DNA of 64,000 bases. Source: Nocardia sp. NBC_00508. Its GTDB lineage: Bacteria; Actinomycetota; Actinomycetes; Mycobacteriales; Mycobacteriaceae. Below, one piece after another: positions 17,804 to 25,767 of the stretch. Each line of letters starts with the position of its first letter. Within the stretch, counting starts at the first letter, position 1. The position numbers were made by a program, and so were the translations under genes. Under the pieces are notes generated by a model. The model was not told the DNA's origin and searched no databases. It saw only the letters and a program-made list of their open reading frames with translations. The DNA is taken from positions 7,316,001-7,380,000 of the forward strand of contig NZ_CP107852.1 of NCBI RefSeq assembly GCF_036346875.1, written 5' to 3'.

Positions 17804-18631
17804 ATGCCCGAGTCGATGACCGACACCCCCGTCGCCACCGTCGCCGACGCCGCACTGCTCGCGCAGACCGAGGCCGCCGTCCGCGCGGCCAGCGCGCCGT
17901 TGCGTGAACGTTTTGGCGAGGTCACCCTGTCCCGCACCCGTGAAGAATTGATGAGTGCGCTGGCCGCCAACGACGACGCGGTCCTGGACATCCTGCGCCC
18001 CCGCTTGCACGCGCTGCGCCCGCACGCCGGCTGGGTGGAGCAGGAACAGGAACTCCACGGTGGCGCGCTGCCGGGCGGTGAATGGTGGGTGGTGGATCCG
18101 GCCGAAGGCAACGTCAATCACCTGCACGCCCTGCCGGAGTGGGCGGTGACCGCCACCCTGGTGCGCGAGAACGCGCCGGTGCTCACCGTGGTCCATCTGC
18201 CGTTGACCGGGCACACCTACACCGCGCTCGCCGGTGGCGGTGCCTACCTCGATGGTCGCCGTCTGCACGTATCGGGGGCCACCGACCTCGGGTTGAGCAT
18301 CGTGGCCACGAGCCAGGCCCGCCCGGACGAGCAGGAGAGCCTGGTGCGGCGGGTGGGTTCCTCGATCACCGAGATGCTTCTCGACGCGCTCGTGGTGCGC
18401 ACAGCCGTGCCCGCGACCCTGCATCTGGCGAACGTGGCCGCCGGGCGGATCGAGGCATTCTGGCAGTTCGCCGGGGCCCGCGCGGACCTGCTGCCCGGAG
18501 CGCTGCTGGTCGCCGAGTCCGGCGGACAGATCTGCACCACCGACGGCCGCCCCTGGACCCCCGACAGCGACAGTTTCCTGGCCACCGCCCCCGGCGTCCA
18601 CGCCGCCGCGGTCACCACCCTCTCGCGCTGA
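17804..18631 (+). CDS. Inositol-monophosphatase-family protein
   Basis: 275 aa, the usual family length. Metal-site motifs can be followed: WVEQEQEL (first Glu site), WWVVDPAEGNVNHLH in place of the usual DP-hydrophobic-DGT motif, and ARADLLPGALLVAESGG in place of WDxAAGxLLVxEAGG. The second aspartate of the DPxDG motif is glutamate here, and the Trp before the last Asp is not conserved, so the phosphatase activity may be altered. The start ATG at 17804 has AAGGAG upstream at 17791-17796; longer in-frame starts run back through the LysR promoter region and are rejected. It is divergent from LysR and followed 42 bp later by the reductase-like gene, probably in one operon. Confidence 0.85.
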   Translation: MPESMTDTPVATVADAALLAQTEAAVRAASAPLRERFGEVTLSRTREELMSALAANDDAVLDILRPRLHALRPHAGWVEQEQELHGGALPGGEWWVVDPAEGNVNHLHALPEWAVTATLVRENAPVLTVVHLPLTGHTYTALAGGGAYLDGRRLHVSGATDLGLSIVATSQARPDEQESLVRRVGSSITEMLLDALVVRTAVPATLHLANVAAGRIEAFWQFAGARADLLPGALLVAESGGQICTTDGRPWTPDSDSFLATAPGVHAAAVTTLSR

Positions 18632-18673
18632 CCCCACCGACCACAACACCGCTACACAGAAGGACTGTTCACC

Positions 18674-19270
18674 ATGAGCAACATCGCTATTCTCGGCAAC
18701 GGCCGCGTCGGCGGCAACTTGGCCAGCGCTCTCAGCTCGGCCGGACATGATGTGACCGTGGCGGATCGTTCGCCGGGCGCTGCTACTGCGGCTGTTCGGG
18801 CGGGGCAGATCGTTATCAACGCCACCCTGGGCACCGGCTCGTTCGAGCGGCTCACCGCGCTGGGCGAGGAACTGCGCGGCAAGATCCTGATCGATGTCGC
18901 CAACGCCACCGTCGACGGACCCGACGGGCTGCCCGCAGAGCTGCTCTACCCCGGCTCGAGCCTGGCCGAGCAACTGCAGGCGGCCCTGCCCGACACGCAC
19001 GTGGTCAAGACACTCAACACGATGCTCTACACGGTGATGACCGCGCCCACCACCCTCACTCAAGCCCCGACGGTATTTCTCTCCGGCGACGACGCGCAGG
19101 CCAAGCAGGTCGTGGCCGGGCTTCTCACCGACCTGGGCTGGCACCAAGAGTGGATCACCGACCTCGGCGGGATCGAGACCGCGCGCGCCACCGAAGCCGC
19201 GATCCTGTTCGTACCGCACGTGATCCGATCACGCGGCTTCGCGCCCTTCGCCATCTCGATCGCTCACTGA
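18674..19270 (+). CDS. NADP oxidoreductase, F420-dependent NADP reductase-like
   Basis: 198 aa Rossmann protein opening with IAILGNGRVGGNLASAL, the dinucleotide-binding loop seen in F420-dependent NADP oxidoreductases and related pyrroline-carboxylate-reductase-like folds. GKILIDVANAT and VVKTLNTMLYTVM fit the family's later core strands. The start ATG at 18674 has AGAAGGA about ten bases upstream. It follows the phosphatase-like gene closely and is likely co-transcribed with it under LysR control. Whether F420 or another partner is used cannot be decided from the sequence. Confidence 0.85.
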   Translation: MSNIAILGNGRVGGNLASALSSAGHDVTVADRSPGAATAAVRAGQIVINATLGTGSFERLTALGEELRGKILIDVANATVDGPDGLPAELLYPGSSLAEQLQAALPDTHVVKTLNTMLYTVMTAPTTLTQAPTVFLSGDDAQAKQVVAGLLTDLGWHQEWITDLGGIETARATEAAILFVPHVIRSRGFAPFAISIAH

Positions 19271-19296
19271 TCAACACGGCCCGGGTGCTCTGCTGC

Positions 19297-19563
19297 CTAC
19301 CGCATCGGGACATCTCTGCTGGACGTGCGGCGTGCGGCGATGCGGTATTCGAGCGGAGTGAACTCGGTCGTGGCGCGGAAGGTGCGATAGAAGGTCCGTT
19401 CGTTGAGGCGATACAGCGCGCGGCGCGACAGCACGCAATCGCGGGCGATGATGTCAACGCTCAGATCGGGTTCTGTGCAATGGGTACGCAGGTAGCTCAT
19501 CACCGGGTGCCGGGCCGCGCTGGAGTTGCGCGGGTCCGGCATGGTGTGTCGCAGGTCCACAGC
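19297..19563 (-). pseudogene. Truncated AraC-family regulator (C-terminal DNA-binding part)
   Basis: Leftward reading gives HPVMSYLRTHCTEPDLSVD, IIARDCVLSRRALYRL, then TFYRTF and FTPLEYRIAARR, the layout of an AraC/XylS helix-turn-helix region ending in the family's characteristic PxEY motif. There is no N-terminal sensing domain: before about 19563 the sequence changes to the integrase remnant on the other strand. The spacing between the two helices is also irregular. It is most likely a broken gene rather than a small functional regulator. Confidence 0.6.
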
Positions 19564-19589
19564 CAAATGGCTGAACTGGTGTCGCGAAC

Positions 19590-19803
19590 CGCGCTCGCCG
19601 GACCCGGAACCGGCTGGGATCTGCACGAACTCAGGCATTCGGGCCTGACCCACCTCAGGGAGTCCGGGGCCAGCCTGCTCGAGCTGATGGCCAAATCGCG
19701 ACACCGAAAGGCCGAGAACCTGCGCCGCTACTTCAAGCCGTCACCGCAGGCAATGCGTGAGCTGACCAGCCTGCTCGGTCCAGGAGCCAATCGGCGGCGC
19801 TGA
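19590..19803 (+). pseudogene. Truncated tyrosine recombinase (phage-type integrase C-terminus)
   Basis: About 70 codons ending at TGA 19803 carry DLHELRHSGLTHLRESG (the box with the catalytic Arg and His), LMAKSRHRKAENLRRYF (second His region and the nucleophilic tyrosine), and a short basic tail. The N-terminal arm-binding and core-binding parts and the first catalytic Arg are absent, so it cannot act alone. It abuts the AraC fragment on the opposite strand, suggesting that an integration or deletion event joined the two remnants. Confidence 0.7.
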
Positions 19804-19876
19804 CCGGCAGCTACGCCATATCCGTTGTTTTTCCGGCGGTTACTACCGGAACCCCAGCTATTCGGCCGCAGCATAT

Positions 19877-20224
19877 TCAGTTGCCGTACTGCTTGGTCTC
19901 GGGTCGCTCGACAAGCAGGACGTGGGCCCGGGTCTCCGCGACGGGGCGATGCCGGATTCCTTTGGGGACGACGAAGAGGTCGCCCGCCCCGAGAGTGACC
20001 GGTGGGCGACCTTCGAGTTCGATGCGGAAGGTGCCGTCCCAGCACAGGAACAGTTCGTCCTCGTCGTGGTAGTGCCAGGGGAACTCGCCCTCGAGCCGGG
20101 CGGCGCGGACCACGGTGTCATTGACCTGTGCCAACTCGCGTTGCTGGAACGGCCCCGGCAATGTGGCGATGGTGTCGGAGATGGAAACAGCTCGGCTGGG
20201 TGAAGTGGTCGTTTCTTTGCTCAT
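19877..20224 (-). CDS. Cupin-domain protein
   Basis: 115 aa single-domain cupin. Motif 1 is WHYHDEDELFL with the metal-binding His-x-His and Glu; motif 2 is LFVVPKGIRHRP with the last His. Small cupins of this sort bind a metal and may act as isomerases, oxygenases or binding proteins, and the substrate cannot be told. An ATG three codons upstream (20233) is an equally possible start, as neither has a clear ribosome binding site. It is divergent from the MocR gene at 20289, which makes it the likely target of that regulator. Confidence 0.85.
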   Translation of the reverse strand: MSKETTTSPSRAVSISDTIATLPGPFQQRELAQVNDTVVRAARLEGEFPWHYHDEDELFLCWDGTFRIELEGRPPVTLGAGDLFVVPKGIRHRPVAETRAHVLLVERPETKQYGN

Positions 20225-20262
20225 GTGCGCCATGGTGGTGGGCTCGGCTTGGCACGACCAGG

Positions 20263-20300
20263 GCCAATCCGGCAAAATTGGTTCGCTGATGGAGCCAATC
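20263..20300 (+). promoter_or_regulatory. Repeated CCAAT/ATTGG sites between cupin and MocR genes
   Basis: GCCAATC occurs at 20263-20269 and again at 20294-20300, with ATTGG in the reverse orientation between them at 20277-20281. The second copy overlaps the first codons of the MocR gene. MocR proteins commonly bind repeated sites of this kind in the divergent region they control, so this is a candidate operator. The assignment is from repeat pattern only. Confidence 0.45.
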
Positions 20301-21710
20301 GAAGTAGTGCATCGTCTCGGCCGTTGGTCCACGGGGCGCGGTCCGTTGTATCTGCTGCTCGCGGCACGGCTGCGCCAGTTGATCGATGAGGGCGAACTCC
20401 CGCCGGGAAGTGTGTTGCCGCCGGATCGGGTCTTCGCGCGGATTCTCTCCGTCGGACGCAGTACGGTGGTCGCCGCTTACGGGCTTCTGGAAGGCGAAGG
20501 CCGGATCGTACGGCGCCAAGGCAGCGGCACTCGGGTCGCGGGTGCGGCGCCGGTGGCGGCGACGAATACCACCAGTGCGCCGATGTTCCTGCATCTGCTG
20601 GAGCCGGACCCTGAGCTGATCTCGCTGGCTTGTGCCGCGCCCGCCGCACCGCCCCCGGAGGTGACCGCTGCGTTCACCGCCATGCTGCCCGAGTTGGCGT
20701 CGATAACCGCTGACATCGGTTATCACCCTGCCGGTTGTTCGATCCTGCGCGAGGCTATTGCCGAGCGTTACACCCGGCTGGGGGCGCCGACGCATCCGGA
20801 TCGGATTCTCGTCACCAACGGTGGCCAGCAAGCGCTGTCACTGTTGGCGCGCGCGTTCATTGCCCCCGGCGATCGAGTTCTGGTCGAGACGCCGACCTAT
20901 CCAGGCGCGCTCGAGGCATTCCGCGAACAAGCGGCCGTCTTGGATGCACTGCCGGTCGGGTTCGCCGGGTTCGAGGCGGCTGTCCGAGCGCGCCGTCCGG
21001 TCCTCGGCTACCTCACCCCGGCGTTCCAGAATCCCACGGGCGCAGTTCTTTCCCGCCTGATCCGACGGAGAATCGCCGAAGTGGCCGCTGCCGCAGGCGT
21101 CGCGCTCATCGCCGACGAGGTACTCGCAGACCTCGCGTTCCCGGATGAGGTCATACCGCCGTTCGCCGTCGACGCGGACGCCGCAATCGCCATCGGGTCG
21201 TTGAGCAAGAGCATCTGGGGCGGCTTGCGCATCGGCTGGATCCGCGCGCCGATCCCGGTCGTAGAACGCGTCACCCGTCTGAGGGCGGTACATGACCTCG
21301 GGGGAAATCTACCGGTGCAACTCGCCGCGGCGCGGCTGGTCCTCCAGTTGGATCCACTGTGCGCAAGCCATGCGGCGCAACGGCAGTCATGCCACGACAC
21401 GCTTCTGGGTGCGCTGGCCGCACAGCTTCCCGAGTGGACGGTGTCGGCCGTCCGCGGTGGCCAGACACTGTGGGTGCGGCTGCCCTACGGCGACGGCAAC
21501 TCGTTCGCCCAGACCGCTCTTCGCCACGGTGTCGCCGTGCTCGCAGGCAGCGGGCTCGACGCGGCCGGTGGCAGCAACGACTACATACGCCTGCACTTCC
21601 GCCACCCGGAAAGCACCCTCATCAGAGCTGTCACCCGTCTCGCCACCGCCTGGCACGACTATCGCCCACCCGCGCAACCGGCCACCACACCGCCGACACT
21701 GGCTGTCTGA
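20289..21710 (+). CDS. MocR/GntR-type transcriptional regulator with aminotransferase domain
   Basis: 473 aa. Residues about 10-80 are a GntR winged helix-turn-helix (LLLAARLRQLIDEGELPPG, then RSTVVAAYGLLEGEG); residues about 110-460 are a class I aminotransferase fold with the PLP lysine K307 in GSLSKSIWGG. MocR proteins use bound PLP and an amino compound as signal and are seldom active transaminases. The start ATG 20289 is taken because the GntR domain begins at once; starts further upstream lie inside the cupin gene's promoter and coding strand. It is divergent from the cupin gene. Confidence 0.92.
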   Translation: MEPIEVVHRLGRWSTGRGPLYLLLAARLRQLIDEGELPPGSVLPPDRVFARILSVGRSTVVAAYGLLEGEGRIVRRQGSGTRVAGAAPVAATNTTSAPMFLHLLEPDPELISLACAAPAAPPPEVTAAFTAMLPELASITADIGYHPAGCSILREAIAERYTRLGAPTHPDRILVTNGGQQALSLLARAFIAPGDRVLVETPTYPGALEAFREQAAVLDALPVGFAGFEAAVRARRPVLGYLTPAFQNPTGAVLSRLIRRRIAEVAAAAGVALIADEVLADLAFPDEVIPPFAVDADAAIAIGSLSKSIWGGLRIGWIRAPIPVVERVTRLRAVHDLGGNLPVQLAAARLVLQLDPLCASHAAQRQSCHDTLLGALAAQLPEWTVSAVRGGQTLWVRLPYGDGNSFAQTALRHGVAVLAGSGLDAAGGSNDYIRLHFRHPESTLIRAVTRLATAWHDYRPPAQPATTPPTLAV

Positions 21711-21849
21711 CCGCGCAGAATCGAGAACGGTCAGCTCCGCTCGCGCATGGGCACCGCGAAGGTCGTCGATGAGGGGCCTGTTCGCCGTGCGCCATCAGGA
21801 GCGCGCGGGCATGCACTGGTCCGCACGACGTCGCCCGCAACGCGGCCGG

Positions 21850-23076
21850 TCAGATCTGTTCCTTCGGTCCGCCGTCCATGCCGGACACCGTCAACTGGAT
21901 CGGCGCACCGGATCGATCGGGCCGGTAGACGCAGCGGGTGCGCGTATATATCGTGGGCATGCATTCATTGCAGTGGACGCAGGCCGACTGCGTAGCGCCG
22001 TCGGATCGGATGCGGTGCAGTAGGTTCGGTTCTCGCAGCAGCGCCCGGCCCATAGCGACGAAGTCGAATCCTTCGGTCATCGCCTGCTGCATGGTCCGCA
22101 GATTCGTGATGCCGCCCAACAGGATCAGCGGCATCGACAGCTCCCTGCGGAACTGGCGGGCCCGATCCAGCAGGTACCCGTCTCGATAGGGGTACTCCTT
22201 CAGGAAGGACCGGCCGACAAGGCGGAAACCCCAGCGCGCCGGTATGGGAAGGACGTTCGCGAACTCCCGGCGTGGCGCACGGCCGTGGAACAGCAACATC
22301 GGGTTGAGCAGCGAGCTTCCAGCGGTCAGTTCCAGCGCATCCAGCGTGCCGTCCGTCTCCAACCACGCCGCCACTTGCAGCGACTCGGGCACTGTCAGTC
22401 CGCCCGGTACGCCGTCATCCATGTTGAGCTTCGCGATCACCGCGAGCCGTCCGTCCACAGCTTCGCGTACCGCACAGGCGATTTCGCGCGCCAACCGGGC
22501 ACGGTTGACGGTGGAACCGCCGTACCTGTCGGTGCGCCGGTTCAACTTCGGGCTCAGAAACGAGCTGACCAGGTAGTTGTGCCCGAAATGGATTTCCACC
22601 GCGTCGAATCCCGCGTGCGCGGCCAGCGTCGCCGCGTTCGCGTGCGCGGCGACGAGCTCGCGAATCTCCCCCAGATCGGGCACCTTCGTGAAGCGCATCG
22701 TGAGCGGGCTGATCATTCTGCTGGGAGCGAGCGCGGGAACGCCGTTGGATCTCGCGTTTGCGACCGGACCGGCATGCCCGATCTGCGCACTCGCCGCCGC
22801 ACCCTCGGCATGGACAGCGTCGGTCAACTTGCGCAAGCCCGGCACCGCCTCCGGGCGCATCCAGATCTGATGCCGGTCGGTTCGTCCACCCGGTGTGACG
22901 GCGCAATAGGCGACCGTCGTCATGCCGACCCCGCCCGCCGCAGTCTCTCGATGGAACTCGATCAGATCGTCGGTCACCAGTGCGTCCGGGGTACGGCCCT
23001 CGAACGTCGCCGCCTTGATCACCCGGTTGCGCAAGGTGATCGGCCCCAACTCGGCCGGTGCGAATATCTCGTTCAT
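21850..23076 (-). CDS. NADH:flavin oxidoreductase, old yellow enzyme family
   Basis: 408 aa FMN barrel. Readable family marks are LRNRVIKAATFEG near residue 15, AQIGHAGP, EIHFGHNYLVSSFLSP, NRRTDRYGGS, and the C-terminal FMN-phosphate site LLGGITN with FVAMGRALLREP. A cysteine group CVHCNEC lies near the C-terminus, as in the iron-sulfur-containing branch, but the long C-terminal NAD domain of dienoyl-CoA reductases is absent. Start ATG 23076 overlaps the stop of the TetR gene upstream (ATGA), so the two form one operon. It probably reduces an activated alkene; the substrate is unknown. Confidence 0.92.
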   Translation of the reverse strand: MNEIFAPAELGPITLRNRVIKAATFEGRTPDALVTDDLIEFHRETAAGGVGMTTVAYCAVTPGGRTDRHQIWMRPEAVPGLRKLTDAVHAEGAAASAQIGHAGPVANARSNGVPALAPSRMISPLTMRFTKVPDLGEIRELVAAHANAATLAAHAGFDAVEIHFGHNYLVSSFLSPKLNRRTDRYGGSTVNRARLAREIACAVREAVDGRLAVIAKLNMDDGVPGGLTVPESLQVAAWLETDGTLDALELTAGSSLLNPMLLFHGRAPRREFANVLPIPARWGFRLVGRSFLKEYPYRDGYLLDRARQFRRELSMPLILLGGITNLRTMQQAMTEGFDFVAMGRALLREPNLLHRIRSDGATQSACVHCNECMPTIYTRTRCVYRPDRSGAPIQLTVSGMDGGPKEQI

Positions 23077-23657
23077 CGCTGTTTTCCCTTGGCGGTGGTC
23101 AGCCCGGCGACAACGAAGTCACGCAGAGAGTCCACCGCCGCGTCCGACATCGTCCGCTCAGTGGTTGCGGCGCCGCCGAATCGCGTGATGATCAAGTCGA
23201 AGGCCAACATCCAGCGTCGGCGGCTCTCCTGCTCGTCGACTCCTGGCAGGAGGGCAACCCACGAGTCCATCCGGAACCACGGCTGCCGCCACTGGGTCGC
23301 ATGCCGCCCCAGCACGAACTGGGCCAGTAGCCGCAGGTGCAACCGGCCTACCGGATCGGCGGCCAATTCGACGAAGGGCTCGATGACGGCGTCGACGACC
23401 TCGGCCACCGAACCGCGCTCGGCGGTCACCGCGGACAACCGCGTTGCCCACAGTGGCCCCAACCGGTCCTCGAGCAACGCCGCGACCAGCGCGTCCTTCG
23501 ACCCGAAGTGGTAGTGCACCGCAGCCGGGTTCGCGCCGGCCTCGCCGCAGATGCTCCGGACCGACACATCGTCGTATCGACCGGTCAACAGCAGTCGTTC
23601 CGCGGCGGCAAGAAGTCGCTCCCGGGTGCTCACCGCTGCGGAGACCTGGTCAGTCAT
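23073..23657 (-). CDS. TetR-family transcriptional regulator
   Basis: 194 aa. The N-terminal helix-turn-helix reads TRERLLAAAERLLLTG, DDVSVRSICGEAG, NPAAVHYHFGSKDALV at residues about 11-60, followed by an all-helical ligand domain. Start ATG 23657 is chosen because a longer reading would run through the palindrome at 23688-23704. It is the first gene of a two-gene leftward operon with the old yellow enzyme, and likely represses it and itself in response to a substrate of that enzyme. Confidence 0.93.
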   Translation of the reverse strand: MTDQVSAAVSTRERLLAAAERLLLTGRYDDVSVRSICGEAGANPAAVHYHFGSKDALVAALLEDRLGPLWATRLSAVTAERGSVAEVVDAVIEPFVELAADPVGRLHLRLLAQFVLGRHATQWRQPWFRMDSWVALLPGVDEQESRRRWMLAFDLIITRFGGAATTERTMSDAAVDSLRDFVVAGLTTAKGKQR

Positions 23658-23687
23658 GTCACCAGTCAAGCATGGCTCGAACAATGT

Positions 23688-23704
23688 TTCAATCATTGAT
23701 TGAA
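23688..23704. promoter_or_regulatory. Palindromic operator candidate upstream of the TetR/oxidoreductase operon
   Basis: TTCAATCATTGATTGAA is a perfect palindrome with 8-bp arms around a central T, 30 bp upstream of the TetR start codon. Size, symmetry and place are those of a TetR operator. The rest of the 329-bp gap up to 23986 shows no gene; an AAGGAG ribosome binding site at 23971-23976 serves the next gene on the plus strand. Confidence 0.65.
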
Positions 23705-23986
23705 CGATCGGGACAACTCCGCCCGACGTCGGCCGCCGCGGTTCGATGATCCATATCGGACTGCCGCCGGTGCTCGGGCGGTTCACGGGATGGCCAACTC
23801 CTGGAGCATCTGAGCAGCGGCATGGGGGCAATCGTGCGCGCTCTGGCGGACCGAGCTCGTCGCCGAGCCGCACAACCGAATTCGTTCCGGCGCACCGCCG
23901 GTCAGAAGTCAGTTGTCCCTGTCGAGTCGCGAATGACACCATGTGACCGGACGGATCCAAGCCGGTTTCAAAGGAGTGGTCTAGCT

Positions 23987-24457
23987 ATGCCGGGGGAACT
24001 ATGGGCGTCTGCCTTTTCGCTTGTCGGCGTGGTCCTGGGCGGCGGGTTGACGGCGTTCACGCAGCGGACCACGCAGCGATCCGCGGAGCGCACCGAGCGG
24101 CAGCGGCAGGCCGCAGCCACCGCCGAAGCGCGCCGCGCCGAACAAGTCCAAGCGATCAAGGACTTCATCGCCTGTGCGCAGGAGGCCGAGCGAGCCGCCT
24201 ACACCCGTCCGGAATCGTGGGGGGAGGATGAGGACGATTGGATGACGCGAGCCCAAGCGACGATGACGAAGCTGTGGATCGGCGAACGCAGCCTCGTGCT
24301 GCTCTGCGCGCCGGTCCTCCAAGGCCCGGTTCACGACTACGGGCGCGCACTCAACCAGGCGGTGTGGCGGGAAATCGATGCCGAGGTGAACGAACACCTC
24401 GAGGAGTACAAGATCTCTTTCATGACCGCGGCCCGGGCAAGCCTGGCCGATTCGTGA
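23987..24457 (+). CDS. Small membrane-anchored hypothetical protein
   Basis: 156 aa, function not recognised. One hydrophobic segment at about residues 6-24 (WASAFSLVGVVLGGGL) is followed by a basic, highly charged helix rich in Arg, Gln and Ala (TQRTTQRSAERTERQRQAA), which may form a coiled coil in the cytoplasm. Then come mixed helices. The start ATG 23987 is set by AAGGAG at 23971-23976; a longer in-frame reading has no such site. Proteins with one N-terminal anchor and a helical cytoplasmic body are common in actinobacteria without known role. It stands alone. Confidence 0.65.
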   Translation: MPGELWASAFSLVGVVLGGGLTAFTQRTTQRSAERTERQRQAAATAEARRAEQVQAIKDFIACAQEAERAAYTRPESWGEDEDDWMTRAQATMTKLWIGERSLVLLCAPVLQGPVHDYGRALNQAVWREIDAEVNEHLEEYKISFMTAARASLADS

Positions 24458-24827
24458 TCCATTGAGCCGACGAGTGCCTGCGTTTCGTGGATTCGGCCCC
24501 TGCGGCGGCTGGTCCGCATGCTCGGGTGCGGCATCCGCTGCTGCGCGAGGGCCGAATCGACAACGCGGCGCGGGACTTCCGGCGAGAAGGGGTGATCACC
24601 GGCAGCGGCGCGGTGGAGCGGCGTTTCACTCGCAAAGGATGAAGCAAGCTTCGACCGGGTGTTCATACGCTGGTCCCTGTTGCGCGTGACCGCATGGAAC
24701 CTGACCGAATCACCAACGCGTGCGCCCTGCTGAACCGGTCGGATGTGCTCAGGATTTCGGACATCGTGCAATCGACCGGTATGTACCTCCGGGGATGCCG
24801 GGGGTTCCCACGTGAAAGGTGAGAACC
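24458..24827. other. Intergenic stretch, no supported gene
   Basis: About 370 bp between the hypothetical protein and the SDR gene. A short open stretch at about 24497-24640 reads HPLLREGRIDNAARDF and ends RRFTRKG before a stop. It has reasonable codon choice but no start, no ribosome binding site and no family I can name; it might be a gene remnant. The last 20 bases contain the ribosome binding site of the next gene. Confidence 0.35.
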
Positions 24828-25568
24828 ATGAAGCTCACAGTCATCGGCGGTACCGGACGGATCGGCTCGCAGGTGGTCCAGAAGCTGACCGCAGCCGGAC
24901 ATGAGGCCATCCCGGCGGCACCGTCCACCGGTGTCGACCTGATTTCGGGGAAGGGCCTGGACCAGGCGCTGGAGGGCGCTCAGGTCGTGGTCAACGTGGC
25001 GAACTCGCCGACCTTCGACGAGGCGTCCCTGGACTTCTTCCGCACCTCCATGAACAATCTGCTCGCCGCGGGAGAGCGTGCCGGTGTCGGACATCACGTC
25101 ATTCTCTCGGTCGTCGGAGTGGACCAGGTGCCCCAGCTGGACTACTACCGTGCCAAGACCCTGCAGGAGGACATGCTCCGGCAGGGGCCGACGCCGTACT
25201 CCATCGTGCGCGCCACCCAGTTCTTCGAGTTCATGGACGCGGTCTTCTCCTCGACCTCCGACAGCGACACCGTCCACCTGCCCGCCACCCGCCTCCAGCC
25301 GATCGCCGCCGCGGACGTCGTCGACGCGGTCGTCGAGGTCTCCACCGGCACCCCGCTGCAGGGGATCAGGAACATCGCCGGACCGGACGTCTTTCCCCTC
25401 GATGAACTCGGCAGGATCACCGTGGCGGCACAGCACGACAGCCGGGCCGTCATCACCGACGACAAGGCCGGCATGTTCGCAGCCGTCACCGGCGATGTGC
25501 TCACCGCGGGACCGGACGCACAACTGGCGCCCACGCACTACCAGGACTGGCTCGAGGTGGCCCGGTAA
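24828..25568 (+). CDS. NAD(P)H-binding SDR-family protein (NmrA-like)
   Basis: 246 aa atypical short-chain dehydrogenase. It opens with LTVIGGTGRIGSQVV, the GxxGxxG nucleotide loop, followed by VVVNVANSPTF and HHVILSVVGVDQ with the later YYRAKTLQEDML. In that segment Tyr and Lys lie close together, as in the extended or atypical group that lacks a full YxxxK site. The ATG at 24828 is preferred to a GTG three codons earlier because AAAGGTGAG precedes it. Such proteins act as NAD(P)-dependent reductases or redox sensors. No partner gene is evident. Confidence 0.88.
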   Translation: MKLTVIGGTGRIGSQVVQKLTAAGHEAIPAAPSTGVDLISGKGLDQALEGAQVVVNVANSPTFDEASLDFFRTSMNNLLAAGERAGVGHHVILSVVGVDQVPQLDYYRAKTLQEDMLRQGPTPYSIVRATQFFEFMDAVFSSTSDSDTVHLPATRLQPIAAADVVDAVVEVSTGTPLQGIRNIAGPDVFPLDELGRITVAAQHDSRAVITDDKAGMFAAVTGDVLTAGPDAQLAPTHYQDWLEVAR

Positions 25569-25767
25569 ACCAGGGAATACCGTCCCGGCCGCGACTCCAA
25601 TAGCTGTGCGGCCGCTTCGATTTCGGTGGACACAGCCAGCTCGACCGGCGGTAGAAACGCGTTCTGCGGTAGCCCGACCACGCCGTGCGGCGCGATGCGA
25701 ATGGGTCAGCGAAACAAATCGGCGTGTTCGACTGTGTCGCATCGGATTCCTCGCCGCCGCACCACCG

